This document shows positions 23,440-35,226 of a DNA stretch of 64,000 nt, piece by piece; position 1 is the stretch's first letter, and each line of letters opens with the position of its first letter. A program made the translations under genes and the position numbers. The stretch is from Triplophysa rosa. Its lineage: Eukaryota > Chordata > Actinopteri > Cypriniformes > Nemacheilidae. The stretch covers positions 11,358,299-11,422,298 of the forward strand of contig NC_079913.1 in the NCBI RefSeq assembly GCF_024868665.1. The letters are read 5' to 3'. The notes beneath the pieces were generated by a model. That model was not told the origin of the DNA and ran no database searches. It saw only the letters and a program-made list of their open reading frames with translations.

Positions 23440-23690
23440 TTACACACAGAATACTGTATGTGAGTAGTTGACAGACAGACTTGTCCTATGGTGTGATGGC
23501 AAAAAGAAACGAACAAAAACTAACAATAAAGAAAGTTCTCTCTTATGCTATTTTATATGATAAATATAAATATTAACAATGTAAAACAATGTGATATTCA
23601 TCGTTTTTTTTCAAAATTTTGCTGTCACACCATAGGATACATGTACGATTTATTCGTCAACTACTCATCATGTACACAAAGATTAATTCT
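23440..23690. repeat. Imperfect palindrome, about 250 bp
   Basis: GAGTAGTTGAC and TCCTATGGTGTGATGGCAAAA (23462-23504) are mirrored by TTTTGCTGTCACACCATAGGA and GTCAACTACTC (23617-23666). A degenerate MITE or foldback repeat is likely. No coding frame. Confidence 0.55.
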
Positions 23691-24047
23691 CTCTTTTTCT
23701 GTTCCACTAATGGTATGGCTTTACGTAAAAAATGTGTCTTGTGAAAAGATCCGTGCAAATGACATGGACTTGCCTTTCTTTTTACCACAACAATAAAGGA
23801 CCTTTTACAGATTATTGAATTAGATACCACCAAATGTTTTGTTGTATATTTGCGTGATGTTTAAAAACAAATTTGACAGCTCTTAAATGCACGTCCCAGT
23901 GACCATTGAATTTTAGATTTATTGTTGGATACATTCAGTTTCCCATTCATGCATGCAGCACTTAGATTCAGACACAGGGCAAAGCATACAGATGGATTTT
24001 CTGGACTGAATTTCTGTGCGTGTGTATGACCTTGTTTTTATATCCAG

Positions 24048-24245
24048 GTGGGGACCTAAACCTTAACGCACACCAACACGTGGGGACTCGTGTCATCATG
24101 TGGACCAAAATTGCTTATAAATCGTACAGAACAATATTTAAAAAAATCTAATAATGCAAAAAGTTTTCTATGATCTTTAGGGGTAGGGGCTAAAATATTC
24201 AGTTTGGACAGTATAAAAAACATTACGCCCATGGACTGTCCCCAC
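24048..24245. mobile_element. Short MITE with GTGGGGAC ends
   Basis: GTGGGGAC at 24048 and its complement GTCCCCAC at 24238-24245 bound a 198-bp AT-rich segment resembling a common fish repeat. It lies about 540 bp upstream of the trhde start codon, so it may sit in or near the promoter. Confidence 0.5.
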
Positions 24246-24785
24246 GGAGATAATAAACCAGAGATGTGTGTGTGTGAGAGAGAGAGAGGGAGAGGGAGAG
24301 TTTTAAGAGAGAGAGGGAACCCAGCACTGAGGAGAGGGCGCATCAGAGAGGGAAGTGGCGATAAGGATGGAGGCAGAGGAAATAAAGAGAGAGAATGGAA
24401 ATTCACAACACTTCTTCGAATGATTTTTCATGCAGTATAGCTTTTCTGAAACTTAATACACATCAGACTCGTGTCAGAGGAGAAATCGTGGATTTGAGGG
24501 GATGTGGAACTGTGTCTGCATGAGCTTCAGCATTGGACTGCACGCACGATTTCCGACTTCAGTTTTCTTTCTGCATTTGCAGTTAATGCATTTTAACTGT
24601 CATTTATTGACATGTATTGTGCATTGATGCACATACTTTGCCCCATTTCGCACCCTTATTGTTTTGTATTATTTGTGGATGTTTATCGCCATTTAAATAC
24701 GCCGTTTATTCTCCAAACAAAATATTGTTACACGGCGCTTTTAACATTAACGTAAACCCCGTTTTAGCAGTGAACGTTCGTGCCG
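24246..24785 (+). promoter_or_regulatory. trhde: trhde 5' leader and promoter-proximal region
   Basis: It starts with a GT/GA-rich simple tract (24264-24300) and runs to the start codon. An in-frame TGA at 24771-24773 lies 15 bases upstream of ATG 24786, so the reading frame cannot extend further 5' in this exon. No clear TATA box or CpG-dense island is visible; the transcription start is not determined here. Confidence 0.5.
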
Positions 24786-25471
24786 ATGGGGTTTGAGGAC
24801 ACGAACATGAGGAACGGACGGGCTTTGTCCGATCAGTGGGCCGACAGCGTGGTAGTTCGACCCCGGGCTACCGAACAGCACATCACTTTGCACAAGAGAC
24901 TGGTGCTGGGCTTCGCCATCTCCATCCTCACCCTCATCATCGTCACGGTCATCGCCATCACGCTCAGCGTCAGCTTCGAGAGATGCGCCGCGGAGAGCAG
25001 CGGGACTCTGGCCGGTAACGGCTCCAGTAACAAGTCCAGTCAGTCCCGGGACAGAAGCATCAGTCATAGAGAATCAGAGGATGGCCAGCAGCCCTGGAGA
25101 CATCTGCGCTTACCGGCCACCCTGCGCCCTCGCCACTACGACCTCAGACTGTCCGTGTACATGGATAATTTCACGTTCTCCGGTGAAGTGAACATTGAGT
25201 TTGAATGCGTGAACTCCACTAAGTTCATCGTGTTGCACACAGACAGACTGGAGGTGAATAAAGTGCAGGTGTATTCAGACAGTAAGAAAACAGGCGTCAT
25301 GAGGATCCACCGACGCTTTTACCACCAACCCAACCAGGTGTATGTGATCGCGCTCCACAGAGAGATGAAGCCCCTCAGAACTTATAAAATCAACATCACG
25401 TTTGAAGCGCAGATTGAAAATGAACTCTTGGGATTTTTCCGCAGTTCATACATGCTGTATGGAGAAAGAAG
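24786..25471 (+). CDS. trhde: trhde coding exon 1: cytoplasmic tail, membrane anchor, start of the M1 domain
   Basis: First coding exon of thyrotropin-releasing-hormone-degrading ectoenzyme (pyroglutamyl-peptidase II, M1 family), which inactivates TRH by cutting its pGlu-His bond outside the cell. ATG 24786 is chosen because TGA lies in frame at 24771; a second ATG is at codon 8. Residues 1-38 are a cytoplasmic tail (LSDQWADSVVVRPR, as in vertebrate TRHDE) and about 39-62 a single hydrophobic anchor (type II topology). A Ser/Asn-rich stalk with NGS and NKS sequons follows, then from about residue 107 the N-terminal M1 beta domain (LRPRHYDL, MDNFTFSGEVNIEF) to ENELLGFFRSSYMLYGER. The donor is AAAGAAG|GTAAGA, phase 2. 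Across the five visible exons 452 of about 1,020 residues are encoded; the rest lies beyond the right edge. Confidence 0.96.
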
Positions 25472-26342
25472 GTAAGATACTATAGTTCAGTGCATGTATT
25501 AAACACCCCATCTTCATAAATTATTGCTAGCCTATATGGTTTTCTTTTGGTTCTAGTGGCTATGTATTTTTGATATTGTTACCAAGATTGTTAAGGCTAA
25601 TCGTAATGGAAAAACGTTGAATCTTTTTGCCATTTGAAGCGATTTATGCCAGGTGCCCGTATTACGCCGTTAGTTCTCGTCCTCGAATCTGATTGGAGGA
25701 CAGGCGTTCATTGATATGCCACCGGGAAACTTTTTTGTAACACTCCGCCACAATAACCATTAGAACGAATGTAGAACGATTACATGCGCATTTCACAGTA
25801 TGTAATCACAGTCTGTCTTGTCTCCTTGTTATTGTAGTGACTTTTTTAGAAACAAACCGTTTTTATAATACTATTTTCAATATACAATTTGGCGGATTGG
25901 ATGCGTTTTTGGAGCTACTTTATTTTGAGTTGGATTTTTTTTAGGTTTTTTTATTCATTAGCCTTCTTGTGCATTGCATCATTACCTTTTATGTTATCAC
26001 ATAATACACATCTAGAACAGATAAATGTCGTAAAGTGTCAAATATAACAAAGACATGATACGGGGTTAGTTTAGGTAGATTATTCAAAACCTCTAGTCCA
26101 ACAGTGAGTGCGTTTACATGCACAGTCTTACTCCGATTATGCTTAATAAACTGATAACAAGTAGGGTCATGTAAACGCGTAAAACGGGTTTCTTTTATTG
26201 GGGAAAGCTCATAAACGGCGTAAGCAAGACCCGCTCGGCAGAGTTAGTTTTTTTCCCATTACTCCGTTTTCGTGCTGTATGTAAACGCATTTATACGGAG
26301 CCCGTCTAGACACCTCTCGGAGAAAAAAAAACAAGACCCGCA

Positions 26343-26545
26343 AATCTGTGGCCACAGTTTTGTAATTCGTTCCCTCAGTTTACAAAACCGTGCTCTCGGA
26401 TTAATAAACTGTACCCACGAGTTTACAATCCGTGCTCTCGGTTTTGTAAACCGTCCCCTCAGTTTTTGAAATCTGTACCCACGAATTCATAATCTGTGCC
26501 CACGCTTTCGCAATCCGTGCGCACGGTTTTGCAAACTGTAGCCTA
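26343..26545 (+). repeat. 21-bp iterated motif, left arm (about 10 units)
   Basis: Units start AA(A/T)C(C/T)GT and repeat every 21 bases (once 22) at 26343, 26364, 26385, 26406, 26427, 26448, 26469, 26491, 26512 and 26533. Many units have a small self-complementary core such as CGTGCGCACG or CTGTGGCCACAG. The motif is degenerate in sequence but strict in period. Confidence 0.85.
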
Positions 26546-27529
26546 CTCGCGGAATTAGCCTCTGTCTGTCAACAGAACAAGCTCCTTCCTACAGGAACAT
26601 TAACCAATATTGTATACTGTTTTATATATAAATTGTCCTAATGTGTTTACACACGAGTGCGTGGCGCATATAAAGCATGCGTTCATTGCCGCGTTTCACT
26701 GGCATAAAGTTGGTTTGACATTAAACTTTCGTGAATTTAAGGACCATCTCTAAAGTACACATTAAAATACCTTTTTCCAACTTCAATGGCATTTAAAGGG
26801 AATGACTTATACCCACAAGACTAACTGTACAGTGTTCATGTGTGTGTCAGATATAATACTAGATTATTTATATTTATTATAATAAACAGTTAAATCAAAT
26901 GCAAATATTCCTATGTGTTTAACTGCTGTATGGGCTCATACATAAATATACACATTTTAAAGCTCAATAGCATTTAAAGGGAATGACTTCCCTGACTAAC
27001 TGTAAAGTGTTCATGTGTGTGTGAGATAGAATGCACACCTTTTAGATTATTGATATGTATTAAAATAAACCATCAAATCACATGCAAACATTCCTATGTG
27101 TATAATGGTCTCATACACAAATATACCATTATTTAAAGCTCAATAGCAATACGTATAGGAATATGTACATATGATTTGATGGTTTATTTTAATACTCAAT
27201 AATCTAAAAGTTGTGCATAATAGCTGACACACACACACGAACACTGTACAGTTAGTTTTGTGGCTATAAGTCATTCCCTTTAAATGCTTTTGAAGTTGGA
27301 AAAGGGTATTTTAATGTGTACTTTAGAGATGGTCCCTAAATTCACGAAAGTTTAATGTCAAACCAACTTTATGCCAGTGAGACGCGGCAATGAACGCATG
27401 CTTTATATGCGCCACGCGCTCGTGTGTAAACACATTAGGACAATTTATATATAAAACAGTATACAATATTGGTTAATGTTCCTGTAGGAAGGAGCTTGTT
27501 CTGTTGACAGACAGAGGCTAATTCCGCGA

Positions 27530-27735
27530 GTAGACAGTTTGCAAAACCGTGCGCACGGATTGCGAAAGCGTGGGCACAGATTATGAATTCGTGGGTACAG
27601 ATTTCAAAAACTGAGGGGACGGTTTACAAAACCGAGAGCACGGATTGTAAACTCGTGGGTACAGTTTATTAATCCGAGAGCACGGTTTTGTAAACTGAGG
27701 GAACGAATTACAAAACTGTGGCCACGGATTTGCGG
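27530..27735 (-). repeat. 21-bp iterated motif, right arm (mirror of the left array)
   Basis: The inverse complement of the left-arm array, nearly base for base, from ACAGTTTGCAAAACCG to CCACGGATTTGCGGGTC. The same units appear in the same order, which shows the arms have stayed matched. Confidence 0.85.
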
Positions 27736-28504
27736 GTCTTGTTTTTTTTTCTCCGAGGGGTGACCAGACGGGCTCTGTACATTTACCAGTTTTCTCTCAG
27801 TTTTCTTTAAGTGCGCATGTCTGACAGCGCAATAGTAAAAGTCCCAAACGGAAGTAACAGTAAACTAACGCATAAAAGTCCGCTCTCGAATCATGCAGTT
27901 GATGTGGAAACGCCAACGGCAAAATGAAAAACCATTGTTGAATTTGCAGGTAACGTTACTGCGGACACGAGAAGAGATAAAAATACAGATTCTGACCGAT
28001 TTCCCGTGGCATTTTTAATTACTAGACTGACTATCGATGGTGACGTCACCGTACGCTAGAAACCTGGCAAGTCTCAAATTTCAATGTAAACGCTGTTTTC
28101 TGCGTAGCCAGTTTTGATATGCATGTAAACACGTGAAAACCGGTTTCGTTTATAAGCTGATTTTTGATAGATATCCGTTTATTTTGCGCATGTAAACGCA
28201 CTCAGTGTGGTCCTCTATTTGTACAAAGCTCCATTTCAGTTTTAGACCATAACCTTTCCTCATGGTTTAGATGGAGGTCAGTGAGATTAACAAACAAATC
28301 TGAATGAACATTGCTTACCGGGAGGTTGACATGCATGCACAGTGATACAGTTTTACATTATAGAAAGTTGTTTATACTCTCAACCATGGTGTAGAATCAT
28401 CTTCTGTTGTGCAAAGATCATGAACTCCACAGGTTATGAAGATGATCGTGATGAGTGGAGTGAGTGCAGCTCTTACAATATGAAGAGTTCATTTGCAAAA
28501 ACAT

Positions 28505-28557
28505 ACGTACATTTACATTTAGTCATTTTGCAGACGCTTTTATCCAAAGCAATTTAC
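28505..28557 (-). repeat. L2-type LINE 3' tail
   Basis: ACATTTACATTTAGTCATTT followed by GCAGACGCTTTTATCCAAAGC is the minus-strand form of the conserved fish L2 3' stem-loop and (TAAATG)n tail. Only the last 50 or so bases are present. A longer copy is at the right edge of the window. Confidence 0.7.
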
Positions 28558-29447
28558 AAACGAGGTAAAAACAGATAACTCTGTTTAAATGTTTTTCAAA
28601 AATCACGTTTATATTGTGCATTCCAATTAATATCAGTCAAACTGTAGTTGGATTGTTTTTATTAATAATAATAAAAAACCGCTTACAAACACAATAAAAC
28701 TGTGATAATATAGTAAAAACATGATTTTTGAACATGTTTAAAAATGATATTTATCTGTATTTGCAAATAAACTCTATATATTTGTGACCAATCCTTAGCA
28801 GACCTGACGTGATTTGGAAAATGCGGTTTAATGTTCTGTAGTTAAATGTGGACACAAGTGTTGTATTCAGTTCTTTTTAAACTAAGGTCAGATGAGAACA
28901 GAGAAAATTCAGACAAGGTTACCCCTTCTGCCCTTTCTACTTGACATGCTGTGGGTGTGGAGGACAACATCACTGTTATCGATGCTGCATATAGTAATCT
29001 ATACAGCATATAGCCAAACTCTCTCCTCCCCAAAACCTATTTCCTGCTCTATAATTTTACCCAAATCATTCAGTTTTTTGTATTTACTTTTAACTTATTT
29101 ATTCATAGTCTGTTGACATACTTAAAATTCATTGTTTTCACGAGAGCAGCTACATGTAGGTTAGTATATACGTTTATGCTTGTTTATTGATGTTATGCTG
29201 CACAGATGTGCTAAATGTTACAGCTGTGACGAAAACTAGAATCTCAAACAGATTCAGAGTTGACAAATTTTGCCCATATACAACTAAAGTATTTCTTAAT
29301 TTAATTTTTTTAAATTTTTATATGCTATAAATATACAGTGATTAGAGTTTATCTTCATTCAGTTAACCAAATAGAGATGACTTATTCATGGACAATTTAA
29401 TTCTTTTGTTTTATGTCTGATTTTCCTCTCTTTTTTTGATTCTGCAG

Positions 29448-29721
29448 GTATCTGGCTGTGACGCAGTTCTCTCCCACTCACGCCAGAAAGGCCTTCCCGT
29501 GTTTCGACGAGCCCATTTATAAAGCCACATTCAGAGTGAGTTTGAGACACGAGAGCTCGTATCAGTCGCTGTCCAACATGCCAGTGGAGGCGTCTACATC
29601 TGATGAGGACGCATGGGTGACCAACCATTTCTCCCGGACGCCCCGTATGTCCACATACTACCTGGCCTGGGCGGTGTGCAACTTCACCTACAGAGAAGCC
29701 GTAACAGATAATGGAGTCGTG
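29448..29721 (+). CDS. trhde: trhde coding exon 2: M1 N-terminal domain
   Basis: The acceptor is TTTGATTCTGCAG|GTATCTGG; the first base completes the Arg codon left open by exon 1 (phase 2). It encodes residues 229-320. The block [17 protein letters not shown] (about 235-251) is the signature of the M1 N-terminal domain, where the PCFDEP loop packs against the catalytic domain. [17 protein letters not shown] follows, with an NFT sequon. The donor is GTCGTG|GTGAGT, phase 0. Intron 1 (25472-29447) is 3,976 bp, about half of it the palindromic element. Confidence 0.96.
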
Positions 29722-30510
29722 GTGAGTTTCATTTATTGCAGTTGGTTTAGATGATTGGATGCATTGAAGTCTTAGAAATGGTTTAAGTTTATATTCTTTG
29801 TATCACGTTCAACAAAAGTCCGGTCTGTCACATTAGACTCTTCCTGATGGTTCCTCATGGGCTCCCACGCTGTGACCTTGACCAGCCTCCTTCTTATATA
29901 TTAGTGTAATGAATCTCTCTCCTTCAGCATGAGCTGCTCTCCTTTATATTAGATCATCTCTGCCATGCTGACTGTAATGCCGCTTCTATCTGGAGCATTT
30001 ATACCCACACCGCGGGTTGTAGCAGTTAGCCACGCTCTAGCTTCCCCCATCAATCTTCAAAGCGGCAGTGTAGCCCTCTCACGGCATCTATTATAATGGG
30101 TTGGATGTGCAGAGCGAGAGGAAAGATTGCGGGAGGGGAATGTTGGAGAGGACAGTGAAATTATTACTCTGGGTTTATAGTGAAACACTCATCTATCGCA
30201 TATACATGCATCAATATCACTTTAGACCCTGCAGTCGATTGTTGGTTGAGAATTAGTTACTCTGTTCATGTAATAAAAACTAATGTCCATGAAAGACATA
30301 TATGCAATAGGCAGCACCTATCTTTTCGGTAAGACAGAAGCGTCCAAAAACTGCTATAAGCCAGACTAAATATATGATGTTGCTATAGAACTACGGTGGC
30401 ACCCATTCACTTAGTACATTGGCTTTGTGTCCATACACTAGAAGGTTACCAACATTCTTCAACTGATCTTCTTTTGTGTTCTGTGGAAAACCCTTTTTAA
30501 AACGATGCCT

Positions 30511-30880
30511 TTAATGGAAAAGTTCATTTCAAAATCAAAATTGTGTTATTTTTTACTCACCCACATGACGTTCAGCATGTTTTAAGACCTCCCGGCGTCT
30601 TCGGAACACAAATAAAGATATTTTAGGTGACATCCGAGAGATCTCCAGGCCTCCTCATGGACATCATGGTTATAGCTGTTGTCAAGGTCCAGAAAAGTAC
30701 TAAAGACGTCGTTAAATTGGTCCATGTGCTCATAGTGGCTCAATTGAATTTTTTTGAAGCAACGAGAGTACTTTATGTGTGAAAAACAAACCAAAACAAC
30801 GACTTTAATCAATATATTCTCCTCTGTCTTGTCAGTCTGTGGTGCGCGTTCACGAGTTTGAATCATTTCCACAGCCCTCA
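30511..30880. mobile_element. Diverged TTAA-type MITE fragment in intron 2
   Basis: It begins TTAATGGAAAAGTTCATTTC and runs through ACTCACCCACATGAC and ACAAATAAAGATATTTTAGG, a pattern I associate with a high-copy cyprinid repeat. The right inverted end is missing. Non-coding. Confidence 0.5.
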
Positions 30881-31560
30881 GTGCAACCCATTCATCTTTA
30901 TTTCAGTCATAGAGTCGATCGATACAGCAGCGTCATGTGAGGTAAACAACTCAAAGCGCATTTCTGCCAGGCCATGAAACAATGTCTTTCCTCGCTTGGT
31001 TTGCACTGTAACTCTGGCTGAGCGTACAGCACAAGGCCATTCATTCTTACATGGATGCCCAGTCAGAAAACCCTGCCGTGCGTCAGCCTGAAGCTTAAAG
31101 AGCCATGCGGGAGTAACCACATGTCACAGCTCGGTTGAGTTCTTTGTTCCTTGTTTCCTTTGTTCTTATTTTACCGCCACTCATTTGTTTCTGTAGTTAC
31201 TGATTAGTTCTCACTCTGCTAATGGTCTATTTAAGCCCTCAGTTTTAGTCAGTTCCTTATCTGCTATTGTTTGGATGTCTTGGTTTTGTATTTGAGATTT
31301 CACTGTGGATTTATATTAAAGAACTCTCTCTTGGATTATTCTACTACTTCATCGTGCCTTTTTTGTATACAGCTCAAAACCGTGATACCACAAAGCAACA
31401 TGTTGAAATGTATGAAAATATGTATGATCTTTTATTTTACTTTTATTATTTATTTATTTATTTGGAAACATTTTCAGCCGTTTTAGTTAAAAAACATTGC
31501 TGAGTTGCATGACTCCATTTGTAACGGGTTTGCTGGGTTTTGTTATTGATGTGTCTTTTT

Positions 31561-31999
31561 CAGTGTTGGGTGTAACTAGTTACTAAGTAATTAGTTACTG
31601 TAATTTAATTACTTTTCCCTTGAAAAAGTAAAGTAAGGGATTACTATTACTGTGTAATATATGTGTGTGCAATAGTGGAATTGACATCAAAATTCAGAGT
31701 CTAACTTTAAAATCTGTGCTTTAATGTATAATTCTCACATTTGTAATACTTTGGTCAGTTAATAAGAGTACTTTATGTAGCTTAATATTATTTATTTGAA
31801 TGAATTAAAAGAGCCCTTTCATGCCTATCCTTGATCACTTAACTAATCAAGGTTGATGTAGGATATAGAAAGTAATTAGTAATAAGTAACAAAATACTTT
31901 TTGGAGAGAGTAATTTGTACAGTAATCTAATTACACGATTGAACATGTAATTAGTAACTAGTAATTAATTACTTTTTGAGAGTAACTTACCCAACACTG
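31561..31999 (+). mobile_element. hAT MITE in intron 2 (439 bp), perfect 8-bp duplication
   Basis: CAGTGTTGGGTGTAACTAGT at the left is mirrored by AACTTACCCAACACTG at the right. GTCTTTTT flanks it on both sides (31553-31560 and 32000-32007). AT-rich, with repeated TTACTAAGTAATTAGTTACT. A second copy in opposite orientation is at 34528-34905. Confidence 0.9.
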
Positions 32000-32738
32000 G
32001 TCTTTTTATTTTTAAAGTTGTGTATTTTGTAAAATCTCTTTTTTCTTGGTTTCCTGTTTCCACCTTGATTCTGTCCTGGTGTTTACGTCTCGTGTACTTA
32101 TAACCTTCTTGTTTGAGTCCTTTTTCGTGGTCCCGTGTGGTTTTGTCAGTTGTAACTCAAGCTGTGTTTACATGCTGTTCTCGCATGCTTTGCATTCTTT
32201 CGTGACAGATTGTGATAAAATGGTGCGTCTCGGCTCTCATCTAGATCCCTGTGCTGTGAGGTAGTATACTGTGATCATGAATTCGAGCACTTGCAAATGT
32301 CCTGATTCACTAACATTTGGGACAATGGGACTCCGTCTGCTGCAACATGATTGTGAGGTCATGCATTAAAATAATGCTGGTAGTTATGAACAACACTGCT
32401 TTTTTACACTTTACCAATGTTTATGAGTTGTGATTTACTGTACTATTTGTTCAAATAATTTGAGTACAGTGACATCATTAAATTGGAGCTTTTCTCTGTT
32501 TATAATGGCATAATACTCAGGAAGCTATGATGTCATAAGTGCACCTGAATCTAGCTTGTCACTTCTATCCCTCCTGTTTCATATTCCTCTTGACCCCAAA
32601 AGAGTATCCTGAAAAGTATCTTGATTGTGAGTCTTGAAAATAGTCAACAAGAAAATAGATTTATATGTTAATAACAGAAATGAAAATGTATGTTTTCAGT
32701 TATTTTCATACATTCTTTCTCTCTATGACGATAACAGC

Positions 32739-32836
32739 ACATCCTTAAAAATAAAGGTGCTTGAAAGGTTCTTTGGATGTTAAAGGTTCTTTATGGAGCC
32801 ATTTACACAAAAAAGCACCTTTATTTTTAAGTGTGC
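32739..32836. repeat. Short foldback repeat
   Basis: CTTAAAAATAAAGGTGCTT near 32744 is mirrored by AAGCACCTTTATTTTTAAG near 32813. This is a known style of small fish foldback repeat. Non-coding. Confidence 0.65.
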
Positions 32837-33288
32837 AACGTCTCTGATTGGTGAATCGCTGAGATAAGGATTCCACTGAAGCATATATCCAAGTATACCA
32901 AATTTTTAGCCATATTTGGTCTGTCTAAAAAGGTTTACGTTTGACTAAAAGTACATTTTATGCAAGTTTTTACAGGTGGGGATTTGAGGATTTATGGGAC
33001 CCTACAGTTATGCTGTATAGGTGACAGTTAAACTTTGAATCCCTTGCAACTGGATTACGGGTGGTGAAAAGTGTACTACAATGACACAAATATCACAAGC
33101 CAGATAAAGTTTTTGGAAAAGAGATTCACCATGGATTACTCAACGCACTTAATCTGACAAAAGTAAAATGGTTATCTTTGCGGGAATTCAGGTTAGGGAT
33201 AAACCCAGAGAAAAACCACACAATAGTTCATGATCACCTAACAGCATTTCACTTCTCTCTCTCTTCCCTATGTCGTGTGTCATCGTAG

Positions 33289-33415
33289 ATTCGGCTGTAC
33301 GCCAGACCTGACGCCATCCAGAGCGGATCGGGAGACTACGCTCTGCACATCACCAAGAGACTCCTGCAGTTCTACCAGGATTACTTCCAAGTCAAATATT
33401 CCCTCCCTAAACTAG
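33289..33415 (+). CDS. trhde: trhde coding exon 3
   Basis: The acceptor is GTGTCATCGTAG|ATTCGG, entered in phase 0. It encodes residues 321-362 (IRLYARPDAIQSGSGDYALH ... LPKL), the end of the N-terminal beta domain leading into the catalytic domain. The donor is CTAG|GTAAG, phase 1. The 127-bp exon lies between two inverted copies of a hAT MITE. Intron 2 (29722-33288) is 3,567 bp and holds three short repeats. Confidence 0.95.
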
Positions 33416-34457
33416 GTAAGACAGGTGGTGAATTGTGCTTCAGCTTTGTGTGGCTTTAGTTTTGTATTTGCAGTGGGAAATAAATGTCGTGCGGTTTTGT
33501 GTGACTTTATGTTGTGTGTTTGTGTAAAGGAGTGTCAGTAGCAACTCAGTTCTTGTGTTTGTTGATCCTAAAAAACATTTCAGGCCGGAGGTTGTGTTTT
33601 GTATTGGGAGTTATGCATCGTGGGTGTAAGGTGGACAAGTTTACATCAAACTCTGTCTTTGCTATGTGTCTTGCTCCATTGGTTTCCTGTCAGTTTGCTG
33701 TGTTCATTTGAATATGCCATCCATCTTTCCGGGCTGTCACTCTCCTCCCTGTCTGCTCGCTTTCCTTACAAGAAACAATCGTACTCAAATTCGGAAAGCA
33801 GCAAATATGCCCAATGTGAAAACCACCTCAGATATTTGGGAGTAAATATGGAAAAGGTACCAGTACTTTTACTGTAAGCAGCTGTGTGTTTTGCGTACCT
33901 GATCGGTAGACGTAATGACCGGTGATGCTGTGAAGGTTACGGGATGATCAATAACTCTCTGACAGACTGCATTATATCATGTGATCAGAGCAGCATCGGC
34001 ATGTTTTTAAACCTCTGAACAATCTCTTGTTCTTCTAATGAGTGTTTTTCATTACGGATGTTGTGTTGATTGATGTCCTGAAGGATTGTTTCACTGAATC
34101 TTTACTAACAGGTCAAACGCTTTATTGAGGCCAGTGATTTTCACCACCTTCATTTCTCTTTGAGTGCGACTGTCACCTGATAAACGTCGTTCGCTGCTGA
34201 CTGTTATGATCTTACATTTCGTTATGAAATAAAGGTTAGAATTGTGTTTTTTCTGTAGTTTTACAGCACACAATAATGTGTATTAGCATGGTTTGTCTGT
34301 GGCTTCTGATAGAGCACTTGGACCAGGAAGCGTTGGTGCGTGGCGTCAGACTTAACAAGCTGATTATTGCGTGTGGCTGCTTGATTTAGGGTGATATGGT
34401 TTTTGTGTGAAGTTCGGCCTCATCTGAGAAACGATGTGGATGAACGTTGCTGTTATG
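33416..34457. other. trhde: Start of intron 3, no repeat recognised
   Basis: Intron sequence without a supported exon or known element. Confidence 0.6.
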
Positions 34458-34527
34458 CAGGGTTTTTCCTGGTTCAAAATGAGGTGGAGGTGGTGCCATC
34501 CTGATCTTGTACACACACACACACACC

Positions 34528-34905
34528 CAGTGTTGGGTAAGTTACTCTGAAAAAGTAATTAATTACTAGTTACTAATTACATATTCAATAGTGTAATTAG
34601 ATTACTGTACAAATTACTCTCTCCAAAAAGTATTTAGTTACTCATTACTAATTATTTTCTATATCCTATATCAACCTCGATTTCAAGGATAGGCATGAAA
34701 CGGCTCTTTTAATTTAATTTAAATTTTGATGTCAATTCCACTATTGCACACACATGTATTACACAACGTATTTAGTTTAATTACATCAAAAGTGACTTAT
34801 TAAATTACCGAAAAAACAAGAGTAATCCCTTACTTTACTTTTTCAAGGGGAAAGTAATTAAATTACAGTAACTAATTACTTAGTAACTAGTTACACCCAA
34901 CACCG
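34528..34905 (-). mobile_element. hAT MITE, inverted partner of 31561-31999
   Basis: CAGTGTTGGGTAAGTTACTC at the left and GTTACACCCAACACCG at the right. It is the inverse complement of the intron 2 copy, slightly shorter. The target duplication is not clean, because the left flank is a CA run. Confidence 0.85.
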
Positions 34906-35226
34906 CCACACGTAGGCCTATTGTACCTTTAAGTGGCTTAACCAAAGTGACTTAAGTTTGACATAATTAAAGTTCTAATAAAATTAGATGAAAATGACAA
35001 TTATTAAGTTATATAAAACATTACATTTATTCAACAAACAGAATTTTTTTTTAATCCAATAAAGCTTTTTTTGTCATTATCAACTAACTTTTCAGCCCAC
35101 AATAACCAACTGAATTAACCAGTCTTACTAAATGATCAAAGCTCATTCACATCTTGCATTCTCTGTGGTTCACTTTAAATGATTCAAGGATCTCTTATAT
35201 TCGCTAGTGACTGAAAAGTGCATATA

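Larger units (their letters stand above)
26106..28203. mobile_element. 2.1-kb palindromic element in trhde intron 1
   Basis: The ends are GAGTGCGTTTACATGCAC and its approximate inverse GCATGTAAACGCACTC, flanked by AGT on both sides (26103-26105 and 28204-28206). Inside, arms of several hundred bases (about 26300-26990 and 27160-27780) are near-perfect complements. Each arm holds an array of a 21-bp motif. The centre (26860-27200) contains further diverged direct copies of the arm tip. No coding frame. The superfamily is unassigned; a 3-bp duplication would fit several. Confidence 0.85.

Noticed and set aside
24780..24785. GTG at 24780 as the start of trhde
   Set aside because: A vertebrate gene would use ATG; ATG 24786 is two codons on, and TGA lies just upstream in frame.
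24747..25067. 106-codon minus-strand frame over trhde exon 1
   Set aside because: Antisense shadow of a GC-rich coding exon.
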